From positions 62,001-126,000 of the forward strand of contig CAKOQD010000001.1 in the NCBI GenBank assembly GCA_934101185.1: 64,000 nt of DNA. The letters are read 5' to 3'. Every line of letters begins with the position of its first letter. Within the stretch, counting starts at the first letter, position 1. The notes beneath the pieces are model-generated. The model was not told where the DNA came from, ran no database searches, and saw nothing but the letters and a program-made list of their open reading frames with translations. Shown here piece after piece: positions 1-8,963 of this stretch. Both the position numbers and the translations under genes were made by a program. Source of the stretch: an uncultured Bacilli bacterium (GTDB lineage Bacteria; Bacillota_I; Bacilli_A; RF39; UBA660).

Positions 1-145
1 CAGCAAGAGCACGATTTACAATAACATTACCAACCATTAACATACCAAGATCCCCTTCACCAAGAGCCTCTGCTCTCATAAGTCTAGCAAGAAGATTTTT
101 CTCTTTAGCAGAATACTTTATTATACTCAAAAACACATCACCCAT
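1..145 (-). CDS. SleB/CwlJ-like cell wall hydrolase, N-terminal part (runs off left edge)
   Basis: Only the first 48 codons lie in the window. They read MGDVFLSIIKYSAKEKNLLA, then RLMRAEALGEG and a stretch ending in GNVIVNRALA. This matches the opening of the SleB/CwlJ hydrolase_2 family (pattern LAR..xAEAxGE...G...V..V.LNR), in which the Glu of the AEA/GEA motif is thought to be catalytic. Members degrade spore cortex or cell wall peptidoglycan. The sporulation genes elsewhere in the window fit a cortex-lytic role, but that is inference. There is no clear Shine-Dalgarno before the ATG at 145, so a later start is possible. The 3' end is outside the window. Confidence 0.7.
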   Translation of the reverse strand, partial: MGDVFLSIIKYSAKEKNLLARLMRAEALGEGDLGMLMVGNVIVNRALA

Positions 146-214
146 AAAAATATATGTAATTTTTCAAAAAATAGTTTTATTATTTACATTTATATGATAT
201 AATTAACTAGACGT

Positions 215-288
215 AGGGGTATAGTTCAATGGTAGAATAACGGTCTCCAAAACCGCTGATGTGGGTTCAACTCCTGCTACCCCTGCCA
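215..288 (+). tRNA. tRNA-Trp (CCA anticodon)
   Basis: The sequence folds as a full cloverleaf with an encoded 3' CCA. Acceptor AGGGGTA (215-221) pairs with TACCCCT (278-284), followed by the discriminator G and CCA (286-288). The T-loop is GTTCAAC. The 7-base anticodon loop holds CCA at 247-249, so it reads UGG. A TATAAT box lies about 15 bases upstream (196-201). It is the boundary between core genes on the left and the accessory Fic/nucleotidyltransferase patch on the right. Confidence 0.96.
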
Positions 289-326
289 TTTTTTTATTTT
301 GTAATAAAATAAAAATGAGGTGCAAT

Positions 327-863
327 ATGAAAGATATAGATATTAAAAGCTTAGAAAATGCAAAAAAACTATTTTCTAGCAATGACATAGATAAAATAGA
401 AGTAGGAACCATCAAAGGACTACAACAAATACATAAATACCTATTTAATAATTTATATGATTTTGCAGGAGAAATAAGAAAAACAAACATTTCTAAAGGA
501 AACTTCAGATTTGCAAACACCCTGTACTTAGAAGAAATTCTAAAAAAAATTGAAACAATGAAAGAAACAACAATAGATGAAATAATAGATAAATACGTTG
601 AAATGAATATTGCTCACCCATTCCTCGAAGGAAATGGAAGAAGCACTAGAATATGGTTAGATCTAATTCTTAAAAAGAATATTAATAAAATAGTAAACTG
701 GCAAAACATAGATAAAACACTATATCTACAAGCAATGGAAAGAAGTCCAATAAATACACTAGAAATTAAAACACTAATAAAAGAAAACTTAACAGACGAC
801 TTTTCATTAGCAAATATATTTAAAGGAATTGAAACATCATATTACTATGAAACTGATGATTAA
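327..863 (+). CDS. Small Fic-domain protein (probable AMP transferase)
   Basis: This 178-residue protein carries the Fic core motif HPFLEGNGR at residues 97-105, with catalytic His97. Fic proteins usually transfer AMP from ATP to a target hydroxyl. The flap region ([14 protein letters not shown], 57-70) is as expected. The last residues read SYYYET (171-176), close to the class III inhibitory motif (S/T)xxxE(G/N), so the enzyme may be self-inhibited; that is inference. The frame stays open upstream through the tRNA, but the ATG at 327 follows GAGG and is the credible start. It ends in a strong terminator. The target is unknown. Confidence 0.88.
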   Translation: MKDIDIKSLENAKKLFSSNDIDKIEVGTIKGLQQIHKYLFNNLYDFAGEIRKTNISKGNFRFANTLYLEEILKKIETMKETTIDEIIDKYVEMNIAHPFLEGNGRSTRIWLDLILKKNINKIVNWQNIDKTLYLQAMERSPINTLEIKTLIKENLTDDFSLANIFKGIETSYYYETDD

Positions 864-887
864 TACACTATAAAAGTGTATTTTTTT
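862..887 (+). terminator. Rho-independent terminator of the Fic gene
   Basis: An 8-bp stem AATACACT/AGTGTATT with a 5-base loop is followed by a T run. The stop codon of the Fic gene is part of the stem. Confidence 0.85.
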
Positions 888-915
888 ATTACAAAAAAAG
901 AGACCAAAGTCTCAT

Positions 916-949
916 AATAACTTAATATGGAGCGATTGATTAAGTTATT
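916..949. repeat. 11-bp inverted repeat in the gap between Fic and the large protein
   Basis: AATAACTTAAT (916-926) and ATTAAGTTATT (939-949) are perfect complements around a 12-base loop. A smaller GAGAC/GTCTC hairpin sits just before it. There is no T tract, so this is not an obvious terminator. It could be an operator or a mobile-element scar. Apart from this, nothing else recognisable was seen between 888 and 1091. Confidence 0.5.
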
Positions 950-1091
950 TACAACTTAACTATCACAATTAGGAATTAATACAATTTGTATCAATTTCTA
1001 TATACATCTTACCACAATTTTATTTAAATTTTTATTAATTATGTTAAATTGGTCAAATTATATGATAAAATGGTATTGTAGGTGATAATAG

Positions 1092-1355
1092 ATGAATTAT
1101 AAATATCAAAGAAGACAAATATTATGAAAAAGATTAAAAGTTCCAAAATATATCTTAAATAAAGTATATAATTGCACTTTATCTTTTAATGAGTTTATTG
1201 AATATCAATTAGATGATAAAATACCAACTTCTTGCATTATAGAATCTGATAGAAAAATTGTAGAAAAGTTTGGTATAGATAAATGTAAAGATTTAGATTG
1301 GGAGTTAATTAACAAAAGAATATATGATAATAACATTAGATTTAGAGATATATTA
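1092..1355 (+). other. In-frame N-terminal extension of the large protein, interrupted by TGA
   Basis: An ATG at 1092 sits behind a good Shine-Dalgarno (AGGTGATAAT) and is exactly in frame (88 codons) with the ATG at 1356. Codon 12 is TGA at 1125-1127. All 76 codons after it are open and read like protein: KRLKVPKYILNK, then CTLSFNEFIEYQLDD, then WELINKRIYDNN. The ATG at 1356 has no visible ribosome binding site. The intact ancestor therefore probably began at 1092. The TGA is either a recent nonsense mutation, a sequencing error, or bypassed in some way. Confidence 0.6.
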
Positions 1356-4300
1356 ATGTCTATTGATCCACAAACACAAGATATTAATCGTGCTTTATAT
1401 GAACTAGTAAAGAATCAAATAAAACCAAGTGATTATTCACTAAAAATGGCTGAAATATATTCTGATAGATTGTTTGAAATACCTAAAATTGAAAATTATG
1501 ATTATAATGAAATCAGATTAAGAGATATGAAAATAAACTTTAATGAAGGTAAAGTCAGTTTAAAAGAAATTGTCAGGAATTGGGAATTATTTAAAGACAA
1601 AGATTTAAGTTATTGTTTATTAAATGATGAGAATAATAAAAATAATATTATAGATAGTTCATTAAAAAAATTTATGAATAATTATGGTACATTAGCGCCT
1701 TTAATAGTAGAAAATAATGATATATATACATTTATTGATACCATTTCTAATACAACTTCTGACGAGGAAAAATATAATTATTTAAAACAATTTACTGATG
1801 ATATATTAAGCAATACTTATAGAAAATATGGAGATTACAGACCACCTATTGAACTAACAGATGAACAATTTAAAGAAATATTTAAGTACTCATCAATGGA
1901 AGAATATTTAAAAGTATTTAATGAATATAGTGCAATACCTGTAATAGAAGAATTAAAAACATTACCCCAAGACTATATTTTCAATATGTCAATTCCGTTT
2001 CAAGAATTATTAAACTCTGATGTTTTATCTTTCATTGGCACATATGGATTAAAAAACATTGTTGATTTCGATAATGAATGTGGTCATTTCTTCACAAAAA
2101 ATAATTGTGAAATGTTAAAGCTGATGGATGATATGTATTTACATTATTCAAATAATGAACATGATCCTAATAAAACAATCCATACAAAAAAGTATAAAGA
2201 TGAAAATGGTAATTATATTGATAGACCATATACTAAAGATGAATTCTATGAAGCAATGAAAAGAATGATAATATATGGACCTAGTGATTGGAATTATGTT
2301 GATAAAGCTCCAGATTATAGAGATATGACAGGAGAATTCAGAACTAGAAATACAGAGTTATTTATTTCAGAAGAAGCACCAGAAGATTTACAAAAAATGT
2401 TTTATACAAAGTCTATTACTCCTCGACTATTATTAGAGCATCCAGAATATATTCAATTCTTAAACGGAAAAGATTTAAGTTCATGTTTAAAAAATAGAGA
2501 CATACAAGTCAAAGGCAGTAATGCATTAGATGGATATGAGAATATTTATAAATTCCTAGGTAATAAAACTGACTTTAATGGAGTTATGAATTTTATTACT
2601 GAATACAGTGATGTTTTAGATATTGTCTTCAATAAAAGAATACCAGGCTACTATCAATATGAGATAGAATTTTCAATTAATGATGATATAGACCAAATTC
2701 AAAGCAAAATTCATGAAACTTTAAGAAAACTTATTATTGAAAAAAGATTGACTTATCCTACACATATTCCTAAGAATTTAAGCGAAAAATATCCAACTAT
2801 GTTTTTAGATAAAAATGCACCTCAAGAATTACAAGAAGCTTTTTATAGTAGAACAATATCATCAGAGTTTATTTTGTCAAATCCATCATATAGAGAATAT
2901 TTAAAAAATGTTGATTTAGAGGTTTTATTTAAATATATGCCTGTAAACATTGCAAATGAAGAAGATAGATATGAACAAGTTAATTTAGTTAGTGGTATTA
3001 AACAAATATTCGGTTCAGATGATGCCTTTGATGTAATGTCTATATATGGAAAATATATTGAACAAGTATATGAGGCAAATAACCTTAAAAACTTCTTATA
3101 TAATCCAGAGTTTACGCAAGATGGTTTTCTTGATGAACTTGATAAAACCATATTACAGAATATTATTGATGGAAATATGAAGTACGATGAGAATATTCCC
3201 AGTCATTTCAAAAATAATAATCCAACTTTATTCTTAGGAGCAAATGTGCCACAAGAAATAAAAGATAAATTCTATAATAGAGAATTTACATTAAAAGATT
3301 TTAACGATAATCCAGAATTATTAAATATATTTGAAAATACGAATATAGCATGTGCTTTTTCAGAAAATATGTCTTGGATTATTCCATTATTTAATGATTC
3401 TGAAAATTTTAAAACTGGAAACTATAATCGTATGAAAGTTATATCAGAATATTCTAAAATACAAGATGTTGAACTTCAAAAAGAATTTAAAAAATATGTT
3501 ATAGAATTTAAAACTAACATTAATGTAGAAAAAATAGAATATGTTTCAGAAGTTTTGTCAAGACTTTCATTATCAAATTCAAGTGAAATATTTACATTTA
3601 GAAAAGAACTTGCTACGCAAATATTAAAATCTAATAATCCTTTAGAAAGCTTAGGTAAGATCGAAGATATATTTATAAGAAATAATATTCCAACAGTTGG
3701 TAAAATATATTCTTGCTTTGAAATACTACATCCAGATTTTCAAGGTTTTAATTTTGAAAGTTCTATGGTTTCACCAGTATTAAAAAAGTCATCAACAAAA
3801 AATAAAAAAATAATAGTTTTTTCAGATTTAATAAAATGTTCTTTCGGATCCAATAATAAGTCTGTTAATGCATATTTAAAAAATATAGAGTTTGGTTCTA
3901 GTCTATATGAAAGTATAAAAACTGGACAAATTCAATTTGATACACTTGGTGAAATAGAAAAAAGAAAATTAATAATATTTAGCAATCATTTGGCAACATT
4001 ATATAATAATACAATGAAAGCAAAAATGGGAAACGAAATGTTTATATCTAGTGGAGATGTTTTAAATGATATTTTAGAACTTTCAAAAAAACTCTCTCCA
4101 GATGGGACATTAGATTATAATTTAGCAGATAGAGTTATTCGAATGTTCTGTGGATTTACTGGAATTGACACATTAGAACAAGCTAAAGAATTTATTGAAC
4201 AAAAAGTTAAAACAGCTGATTATAGAAATAGACATGCTTCTAACTCAGATATGATATTAGAGCAAGGAGATTTCATTAAAGGAATTGGCGATATTAAATA

Positions 4301-5699
4301 TTTAAGAAATATTTTACAAAATGGTAGTGTTGCAAAAGAGTACTTAGGTTCAAGTGCTACTAGTGATGCAACTCCACTTGATACTGATATTTCAATGATA
4401 ATGAGTTCAGACGGAACAATAAGTGAAAAAATGGGTGCAACTATGGCTTCAAGTTATGGGCCTATATGGTTTGTACTTAAAAATGATGATAGATTTATGA
4501 CTACTAGAACTAGTAGTGAAACATTAGAAGCAAAAAGAGATATATCCAAAATGGAGGTATTTTATACAGGAATTTTAGGACAAGGACATTATGGAATTAG
4601 AACAGGTTTTGCTTCAAGTGAAATTAATTATATTGTTATGGAAAACTATGATCCAAGAGTTGGATTAGAAATAGCAATGAATGGCTTTTACATTCCTGTA
4701 GCTAATAAAGAAGGTAAAATTGTATTTACTCCAAAAGATTATGATGAATTAAGAACTAAAATGAGTGGTTTATCGTATTTTGATGAGAATAATTATACTT
4801 TCTCTGAAAATCTAATTACAGAAGAAACAGAATATTTTGCCGAGCAAATAGAACAAAGCAATTATGAAGTTCAAGCAAAAAGAGAAAAGATTAATAGTAT
4901 TATTAAAAAATCTCTTGAAGAATTAGGATTGCATTTAAAAACTAATATTGATGGTAATTTAACCGAAGGATTTGTAGAATTAATTGATACTGGTTCAACT
5001 GGAAGAGGAACAAATAAACCTGGCGATGGGGATTTTGATTTTATGATGAGATTGGATAAAATAATATTATCAAACCCTTCTAGACTAAATGAATTAAAAC
5101 AAACTATATTAAGAAATCTTGGTAGAGAAAATTCCTCTGAATTAACAGGAACTGGAGATTTTAGATTAAAGAGTGTTCAAATAGATAGCAATACAAGTGT
5201 AGATATTGATATTACATTTACTGAAAAAACAGATAAAGTATCGTATTCTACTGATATGGCATTACAAGATAGACTTGCTACTATTCAAAGAAATGACCCT
5301 GAAAAATATAAATATGTTGTTGCCAATATATTATTAGCTAAACAAGTACTTAAAAAAGCCGAAGCATATAAACCTAATCGTGGTGAAATTCCTCAAGGTG
5401 GTTTAGGTGGAGTTGGAATCGAAAATTGGATTCTTCAAAATGGTGGTTCATTCATTGATGCTGCTAAAAGTTTTGTTGAGTCTGCTAATGGAAAAAGTTT
5501 TTCAGAATTTCAATCAACTTACCAAATATGGGATTTTGGAGAAAATCATCTAGCCGAAAGAAGAGGATTATATTCACATGATAATTTTGTTTCAAATAAT
5601 ATGAGTGAAGCAGGATATCAAAAAATGGTTCAAGCTTTAAAAGAATATTTAAAATCTATGGAGATTTCACAAATAGATACTGAAACTATAAAACGATGA
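1356..5699 (+). CDS. 1447-residue protein with three ~145-residue repeats and a C-terminal nucleotidyltransferase domain, unknown function
   Basis: I do not recognise the whole protein. Three diverged repeats start near residues 341, 488 and 631. Each opens with the pattern LFh...AP..L...FY.R..T and continues through NP.Y...L...(D)L...F. Near residue 1213 comes a nucleotidyltransferase core: GSTGRGTNKPGDGDFDF with Asp1226 and Asp1228, a third carboxylate strand VDIDI (Asp1283/1285), and a GGLGGVGIENW stretch near 1350. This layout resembles archaeal-type CCA-adding enzymes and related DNA polymerase-beta-type transferases. The segment around residues 985-1130 may be another enzymatic domain, which I cannot assign. 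No signal peptide or membrane segment is visible. It lies downstream of a Fic gene. See the upstream TGA-interrupted extension for doubt about the start. Confidence 0.7.
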   Translation: MSIDPQTQDINRALYELVKNQIKPSDYSLKMAEIYSDRLFEIPKIENYDYNEIRLRDMKINFNEGKVSLKEIVRNWELFKDKDLSYCLLNDENNKNNIIDSSLKKFMNNYGTLAPLIVENNDIYTFIDTISNTTSDEEKYNYLKQFTDDILSNTYRKYGDYRPPIELTDEQFKEIFKYSSMEEYLKVFNEYSAIPVIEELKTLPQDYIFNMSIPFQELLNSDVLSFIGTYGLKNIVDFDNECGHFFTKNNCEMLKLMDDMYLHYSNNEHDPNKTIHTKKYKDENGNYIDRPYTKDEFYEAMKRMIIYGPSDWNYVDKAPDYRDMTGEFRTRNTELFISEEAPEDLQKMFYTKSITPRLLLEHPEYIQFLNGKDLSSCLKNRDIQVKGSNALDGYENIYKFLGNKTDFNGVMNFITEYSDVLDIVFNKRIPGYYQYEIEFSINDDIDQIQSKIHETLRKLIIEKRLTYPTHIPKNLSEKYPTMFLDKNAPQELQEAFYSRTISSEFILSNPSYREYLKNVDLEVLFKYMPVNIANEEDRYEQVNLVSGIKQIFGSDDAFDVMSIYGKYIEQVYEANNLKNFLYNPEFTQDGFLDELDKTILQNIIDGNMKYDENIPSHFKNNNPTLFLGANVPQEIKDKFYNREFTLKDFNDNPELLNIFENTNIACAFSENMSWIIPLFNDSENFKTGNYNRMKVISEYSKIQDVELQKEFKKYVIEFKTNINVEKIEYVSEVLSRLSLSNSSEIFTFRKELATQILKSNNPLESLGKIEDIFIRNNIPTVGKIYSCFEILHPDFQGFNFESSMVSPVLKKSSTKNKKIIVFSDLIKCSFGSNNKSVNAYLKNIEFGSSLYESIKTGQIQFDTLGEIEKRKLIIFSNHLATLYNNTMKAKMGNEMFISSGDVLNDILELSKKLSPDGTLDYNLADRVIRMFCGFTGIDTLEQAKEFIEQKVKTADYRNRHASNSDMILEQGDFIKGIGDIKYLRNILQNGSVAKEYLGSSATSDATPLDTDISMIMSSDGTISEKMGATMASSYGPIWFVLKNDDRFMTTRTSSETLEAKRDISKMEVFYTGILGQGHYGIRTGFASSEINYIVMENYDPRVGLEIAMNGFYIPVANKEGKIVFTPKDYDELRTKMSGLSYFDENNYTFSENLITEETEYFAEQIEQSNYEVQAKREKINSIIKKSLEELGLHLKTNIDGNLTEGFVELIDTGSTGRGTNKPGDGDFDFMMRLDKIILSNPSRLNELKQTILRNLGRENSSELTGTGDFRLKSVQIDSNTSVDIDITFTEKTDKVSYSTDMALQDRLATIQRNDPEKYKYVVANILLAKQVLKKAEAYKPNRGEIPQGGLGGVGIENWILQNGGSFIDAAKSFVESANGKSFSEFQSTYQIWDFGENHLAERRGLYSHDNFVSNNMSEAGYQKMVQALKEYLKSMEISQIDTETIKR

Positions 5700-5730
5700 C
5701 TTATAATGATAAGCCATCGTCTTTTTCTTT
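5694..5730 (+). terminator. Terminator of the large nucleotidyltransferase-like gene
   Basis: CGATG-CTTAT pairs with ATAAG-CATCG around an AATG loop with one mismatch, then TCTTTTTCTTT. The TGA stop is inside the stem. This also supports TGA being a real stop in this genome. Confidence 0.7.
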
Positions 5731-5985
5731 GTCTTTCCTTGTATAATAGAATTCTTCAGCAGATTCTTCCATTTCTTGATTAATTTGTTTAACAAATTAA
5801 ATCCTTTAAATCTTCTTTATTATTTTCTTTTAACTTCAGGATCATATTATTGCTTAAAATATTTTAAACCTAAACCACTATGATTAAATAAATGGTCAAC
5901 TATTGTCTTAATAAATTCTGGTAAATTTTGAAAGACTTTATTTAAGTGATTAATAAGATAAACTGTTTTTTCTTTTAAATTTCTA
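5701..5985 (-). pseudogene. Decayed C-terminal remnant of a reverse-strand gene
   Basis: The minus strand carries protein-like sequence in broken frames. One block contains INHLNKVFQNLPEFIKTIVD and HLFNHSGLGLKYFKQ and is cut by a TAA. A second, after a frame change, reads QINQEMEESAEEFYYTRKDK and ends at a TAA whose complement is at 5701-5703. Several stops and shifts separate the two. The style (amphipathic, charged tail) resembles plasmid mobilisation/recombination proteins, but I cannot name it. It converges on the large gene within two bases. Confidence 0.5.
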
Positions 5986-6032
5986 TATTAGTTTACTTAC
6001 AATATTAATCTTAATAAAATTCTTTCTTAACA

Positions 6033-6066
6033 CAAAAAATATCAATTTCTTTTAAAAATTGATATT
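6033..6066 (-). terminator. Minus-strand terminator downstream of tRNA-Cys
   Basis: On the minus strand AATATCAATTT pairs with AAATTGATATT and is followed by a T run. A second small AAAGTTT/AAACTTT hairpin lies closer to the tRNA (about 6090-6109). Confidence 0.65.
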
Positions 6067-6111
6067 CTATATATTAAGTTCAAACTCTAAAAGTTTAAAG
6101 AAACTTTTTAA

Positions 6112-6185
6112 TGGAGGAGCTAACCGGATTTGAACCGGTGCTCAAGGTTTTGCAGACCCATGCCTTACCGCTTGGCTATAGCTCC
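6112..6185 (-). tRNA. tRNA-Cys (GCA anticodon)
   Basis: The minus strand folds as a cloverleaf. Acceptor GGAGCTA pairs with TAGCTCC, followed by discriminator T and an encoded CCA (6112-6114). The T-arm is CCGGTTCAAATCCGG, and the anticodon loop is TCTGCAAA with GCA. It lies 84 bases downstream of ppdK in the same direction. Confidence 0.95.
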
Positions 6186-6269
6186 ATCAAGTTGTAAATT
6201 AATTATACCATTATAATTATATAATTACAACATTTTTTTATGCGTTTTTCAAAAGAAAAAGACTAGATT

Positions 6270-8885
6270 CTAATCTAATCTTTCACGAATTACACTTTTC
6301 GCTGCGGCAAGACGCGCTATTGCAACACGGTAAGGACTACATGATACATAATCAAGACCTAATTCATTACAGAAATAAACAGAAGAAGGATCCCCACCAT
6401 GTTCACCACATATACCAAGTTCAATATCAGGATTAACACTCTTAGCTTTTTCAATTGCAATCCTCATAAGAGAACCAACTCCATTAGTATCAAGTCTCAT
6501 AAATGGATCATTTAAGAAAATCTTCTTATCATAATAATCATTCAAGAATTTTGAAGCATCATCACGAGAAAAACCATAAGTCATTTGAGTCAAATCATTC
6601 GTACCAAATGAGAAAAACTCTGCTTCTTTTGCAATCTCATCAGCCATAACAGTAGCTCTAGGTACCTCAATCATTGTACCAATCATATATTTAATAGAAA
6701 CATCACTAGAACTAATCATATCATCACAAACTTCTTTAATAATATTTTTAATATACTTTAATTCATTTACATCTCCCACTAAAGGAACCATTATTTCAGG
6801 TTTTACAACAATTCCATTTTTACTACAAGAAATAGCAGCACCAATAATTGCTTTAGTTTGCATAACAACTATCTCAGGATACGTAATAGAAAGCCTACAA
6901 CCACGATGCCCCATCATTGGATTAAACTCTTTCAAACTAACTATCTTCTTCTTTAAATCTGAAGCACTAATACCAAGAGAATCAGCCAAAGTAGCAATAT
7001 CACTATCTTTACTAGGTAAAAACTCATGTAAAGGGGGATCAAGAAGCCTAATAATAACAGGATAACCATTCATTACATTAAACAAATCCATAAAATCATT
7101 CTTTTGATATGGAAGAATTTCCATAAGAGCTTCTTCCCTTTGTTCCTTAGTTTCAGAAACAATCATCTTTCTAAAACTAAATATTCTACTCTCATCAAAG
7201 AACATATGCTCAGTCCTACAAAGACCAATACCCTCTGCACCAAAATCTCTAGCAACTTTAGCATCTCTATAATTATCAGCATTAGCTCTAACACCAAGCT
7301 TTCTAATACTATCAGCCCAAGACATAAAAGTTTCAAAATCTCCACTTATCGATGGTGCAACAGTATCAAGTTTTCCAAGATATACAAGGCCAGTCGAACC
7401 ATCTAAACTAATATAATCTCCCATAGAAAGAACTGTACCACCTTCACATGTAAGAGTCTTATTAACATTATCAATACTTAAACTACCACATCCAGAAACA
7501 CAACATGCACCCATTCCACGAGCAACAACTGCAGCATGAGAAGTCATACCACCACGAATTGTAAGAATACCATTACATATTGCCATTCCTTCGATATCCT
7601 CAGGACTTGTTTCAAGTTTTACTAAAATATAATCATCATCTTTATTTTTTATATCCTTAACATCAAAAATAATCTTACCATAAGCCGCTCCAGGAGAAGC
7701 TGCAAGTCCTTTAGCTATCACTTTTCCTTTTTTAAGAGATTCATTATCAAACGTATCATGAAGTAAGCTATCAAGCAACTTTTCATCAACTCTCATAAGA
7801 GCTTCTTCCTTAGTAATTAAACCTTCATTAACCATATCAACTGCAATCTTAACCGCAGCCTTACCAGTTCTCTTACCATTTCTAGTTTGTAACATATAAA
7901 GCTTTCCATTTTCAATAGTAAACTCCATATCTTGCATATCTTTATAATGTTTTTCCAAAATATCACATATCTTACAAAACTCCATATAACAATCAGGCAT
8001 TACATCTTTTAAAGTATCAATACCAAGCGGAGTTCTAATACCCGCAACAACATCCTCACCTTGAGCATTAATCAAATATTCACCAAATAAAACATCTTCA
8101 CCAGTCGCAGGATTTCTAGTAAAAGCAACCCCAGTACCAGAATTATCATTCAAATTACCATAAACCATTTCTTGAACATTAACCGCAGTACCCCAAGAAT
8201 CAGGTATTTCATTCATCTTTCTATAAAAAATAGCCCTATCATTATTCCAAGACCTAAAAACAGCCTTAATAGCCTCAAGAAGTTGAACCTTAGGATCACT
8301 AGGAAAATCTACTCCCGCAAGCTTCCTATACTCACTCTTATAAATATCAACAACTTCCATAAGATCAGATAAAGACAAATCACTATCCTTAGAAATACCC
8401 TTATCTTCCTTTATCTTATCAAAAAGCCTTTCAAAACTAGACTTAGGAAACCCCATAACAACATCAGAAAACATCTGAATAAAACGACGATAACTATCAT
8501 AAACAAATCTACCATTCGAAGTTTTCTCACTAAATGATTTAACAACCTCATCATTAAGACCCAAGTTAAGAACAGTATCCATCATCCCAGGCATACTAAC
8601 CCTAGCACCACTTCTTACACTAACTAAAAGAGGATTTTCTAAATCACCAAACTTTTTACCAGTATACTCCTCAAGTTTTTTTATCTCACTAAATATTTCC
8701 TCTTCAATCGAAGAATTAATACTACAATCATCTTCATAATACCTTAAACATGCATCACAAGAAACAGTAAATCCCATAGGAACAGGAAGCCCTAAACCAA
8801 CCATTTCTGCAAGATTTGCACCTTTACCACCAAGAATATCCTTCATATCCTTGTTACCTTCTTTAAAACTATATACGTATTTCAT
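6270..8885 (-). CDS. ppdK: Pyruvate, phosphate dikinase
   Basis: This 871-residue protein has the full family length. It interconverts pyruvate, ATP and phosphate with PEP, AMP and pyrophosphate, and in anaerobes often serves PPi-linked glycolysis. The N-terminal ATP-grasp part has GGKGANLAEM and SVRSGARVSMPGMMDT. The swivelling phosphohistidine domain has GGMTSHAAVVARG with His450. The C-terminal PEP/pyruvate barrel ends with GICGEHGGDP, with catalytic Cys826. A strong AGGAGG precedes the ATG. It is followed by tRNA-Cys. It appears intact. Confidence 0.97.
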   Translation of the reverse strand: MKYVYSFKEGNKDMKDILGGKGANLAEMVGLGLPVPMGFTVSCDACLRYYEDDCSINSSIEEEIFSEIKKLEEYTGKKFGDLENPLLVSVRSGARVSMPGMMDTVLNLGLNDEVVKSFSEKTSNGRFVYDSYRRFIQMFSDVVMGFPKSSFERLFDKIKEDKGISKDSDLSLSDLMEVVDIYKSEYRKLAGVDFPSDPKVQLLEAIKAVFRSWNNDRAIFYRKMNEIPDSWGTAVNVQEMVYGNLNDNSGTGVAFTRNPATGEDVLFGEYLINAQGEDVVAGIRTPLGIDTLKDVMPDCYMEFCKICDILEKHYKDMQDMEFTIENGKLYMLQTRNGKRTGKAAVKIAVDMVNEGLITKEEALMRVDEKLLDSLLHDTFDNESLKKGKVIAKGLAASPGAAYGKIIFDVKDIKNKDDDYILVKLETSPEDIEGMAICNGILTIRGGMTSHAAVVARGMGACCVSGCGSLSIDNVNKTLTCEGGTVLSMGDYISLDGSTGLVYLGKLDTVAPSISGDFETFMSWADSIRKLGVRANADNYRDAKVARDFGAEGIGLCRTEHMFFDESRIFSFRKMIVSETKEQREEALMEILPYQKNDFMDLFNVMNGYPVIIRLLDPPLHEFLPSKDSDIATLADSLGISASDLKKKIVSLKEFNPMMGHRGCRLSITYPEIVVMQTKAIIGAAISCSKNGIVVKPEIMVPLVGDVNELKYIKNIIKEVCDDMISSSDVSIKYMIGTMIEVPRATVMADEIAKEAEFFSFGTNDLTQMTYGFSRDDASKFLNDYYDKKIFLNDPFMRLDTNGVGSLMRIAIEKAKSVNPDIELGICGEHGGDPSSVYFCNELGLDYVSCSPYRVAIARLAAAKSVIRERLD

Positions 8886-8939
8886 ATTTAACCTCCTACT
8901 ATAATTTTACCAAAAAAATGAACCAAATAAAAGAAAAAC

Positions 8940-8963
8940 AAAAAAATAAAAGCCAAAAGACTT
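8940..8963 (-). terminator. Terminator after the DUF4097-like gene
   Basis: On the minus strand AAGTC pairs with GGCTT around TTTT (one G-T pair), then TTATTTTTTT. It immediately follows the stop codon. Confidence 0.6.

Noticed and set aside
261..326. N-terminal extension of the Fic frame beginning inside tRNA-Trp
   Set aside because: The upstream codons lie within the tRNA and its 3' flank, and only the ATG at 327 has a ribosome binding site.
203..520. Minus-strand open frame across tRNA-Trp and the Fic gene
   Set aside because: It is a shadow of the tRNA and the Fic gene, has no ribosome site and shows no protein-like pattern.
1092..5699. TGA read as tryptophan in this genome
   Set aside because: Tryptophan is encoded by TGG throughout, long genes have no internal TGA, and TGA acts as a stop (for example at 5697-5699 inside a terminator and at 18166-18168).
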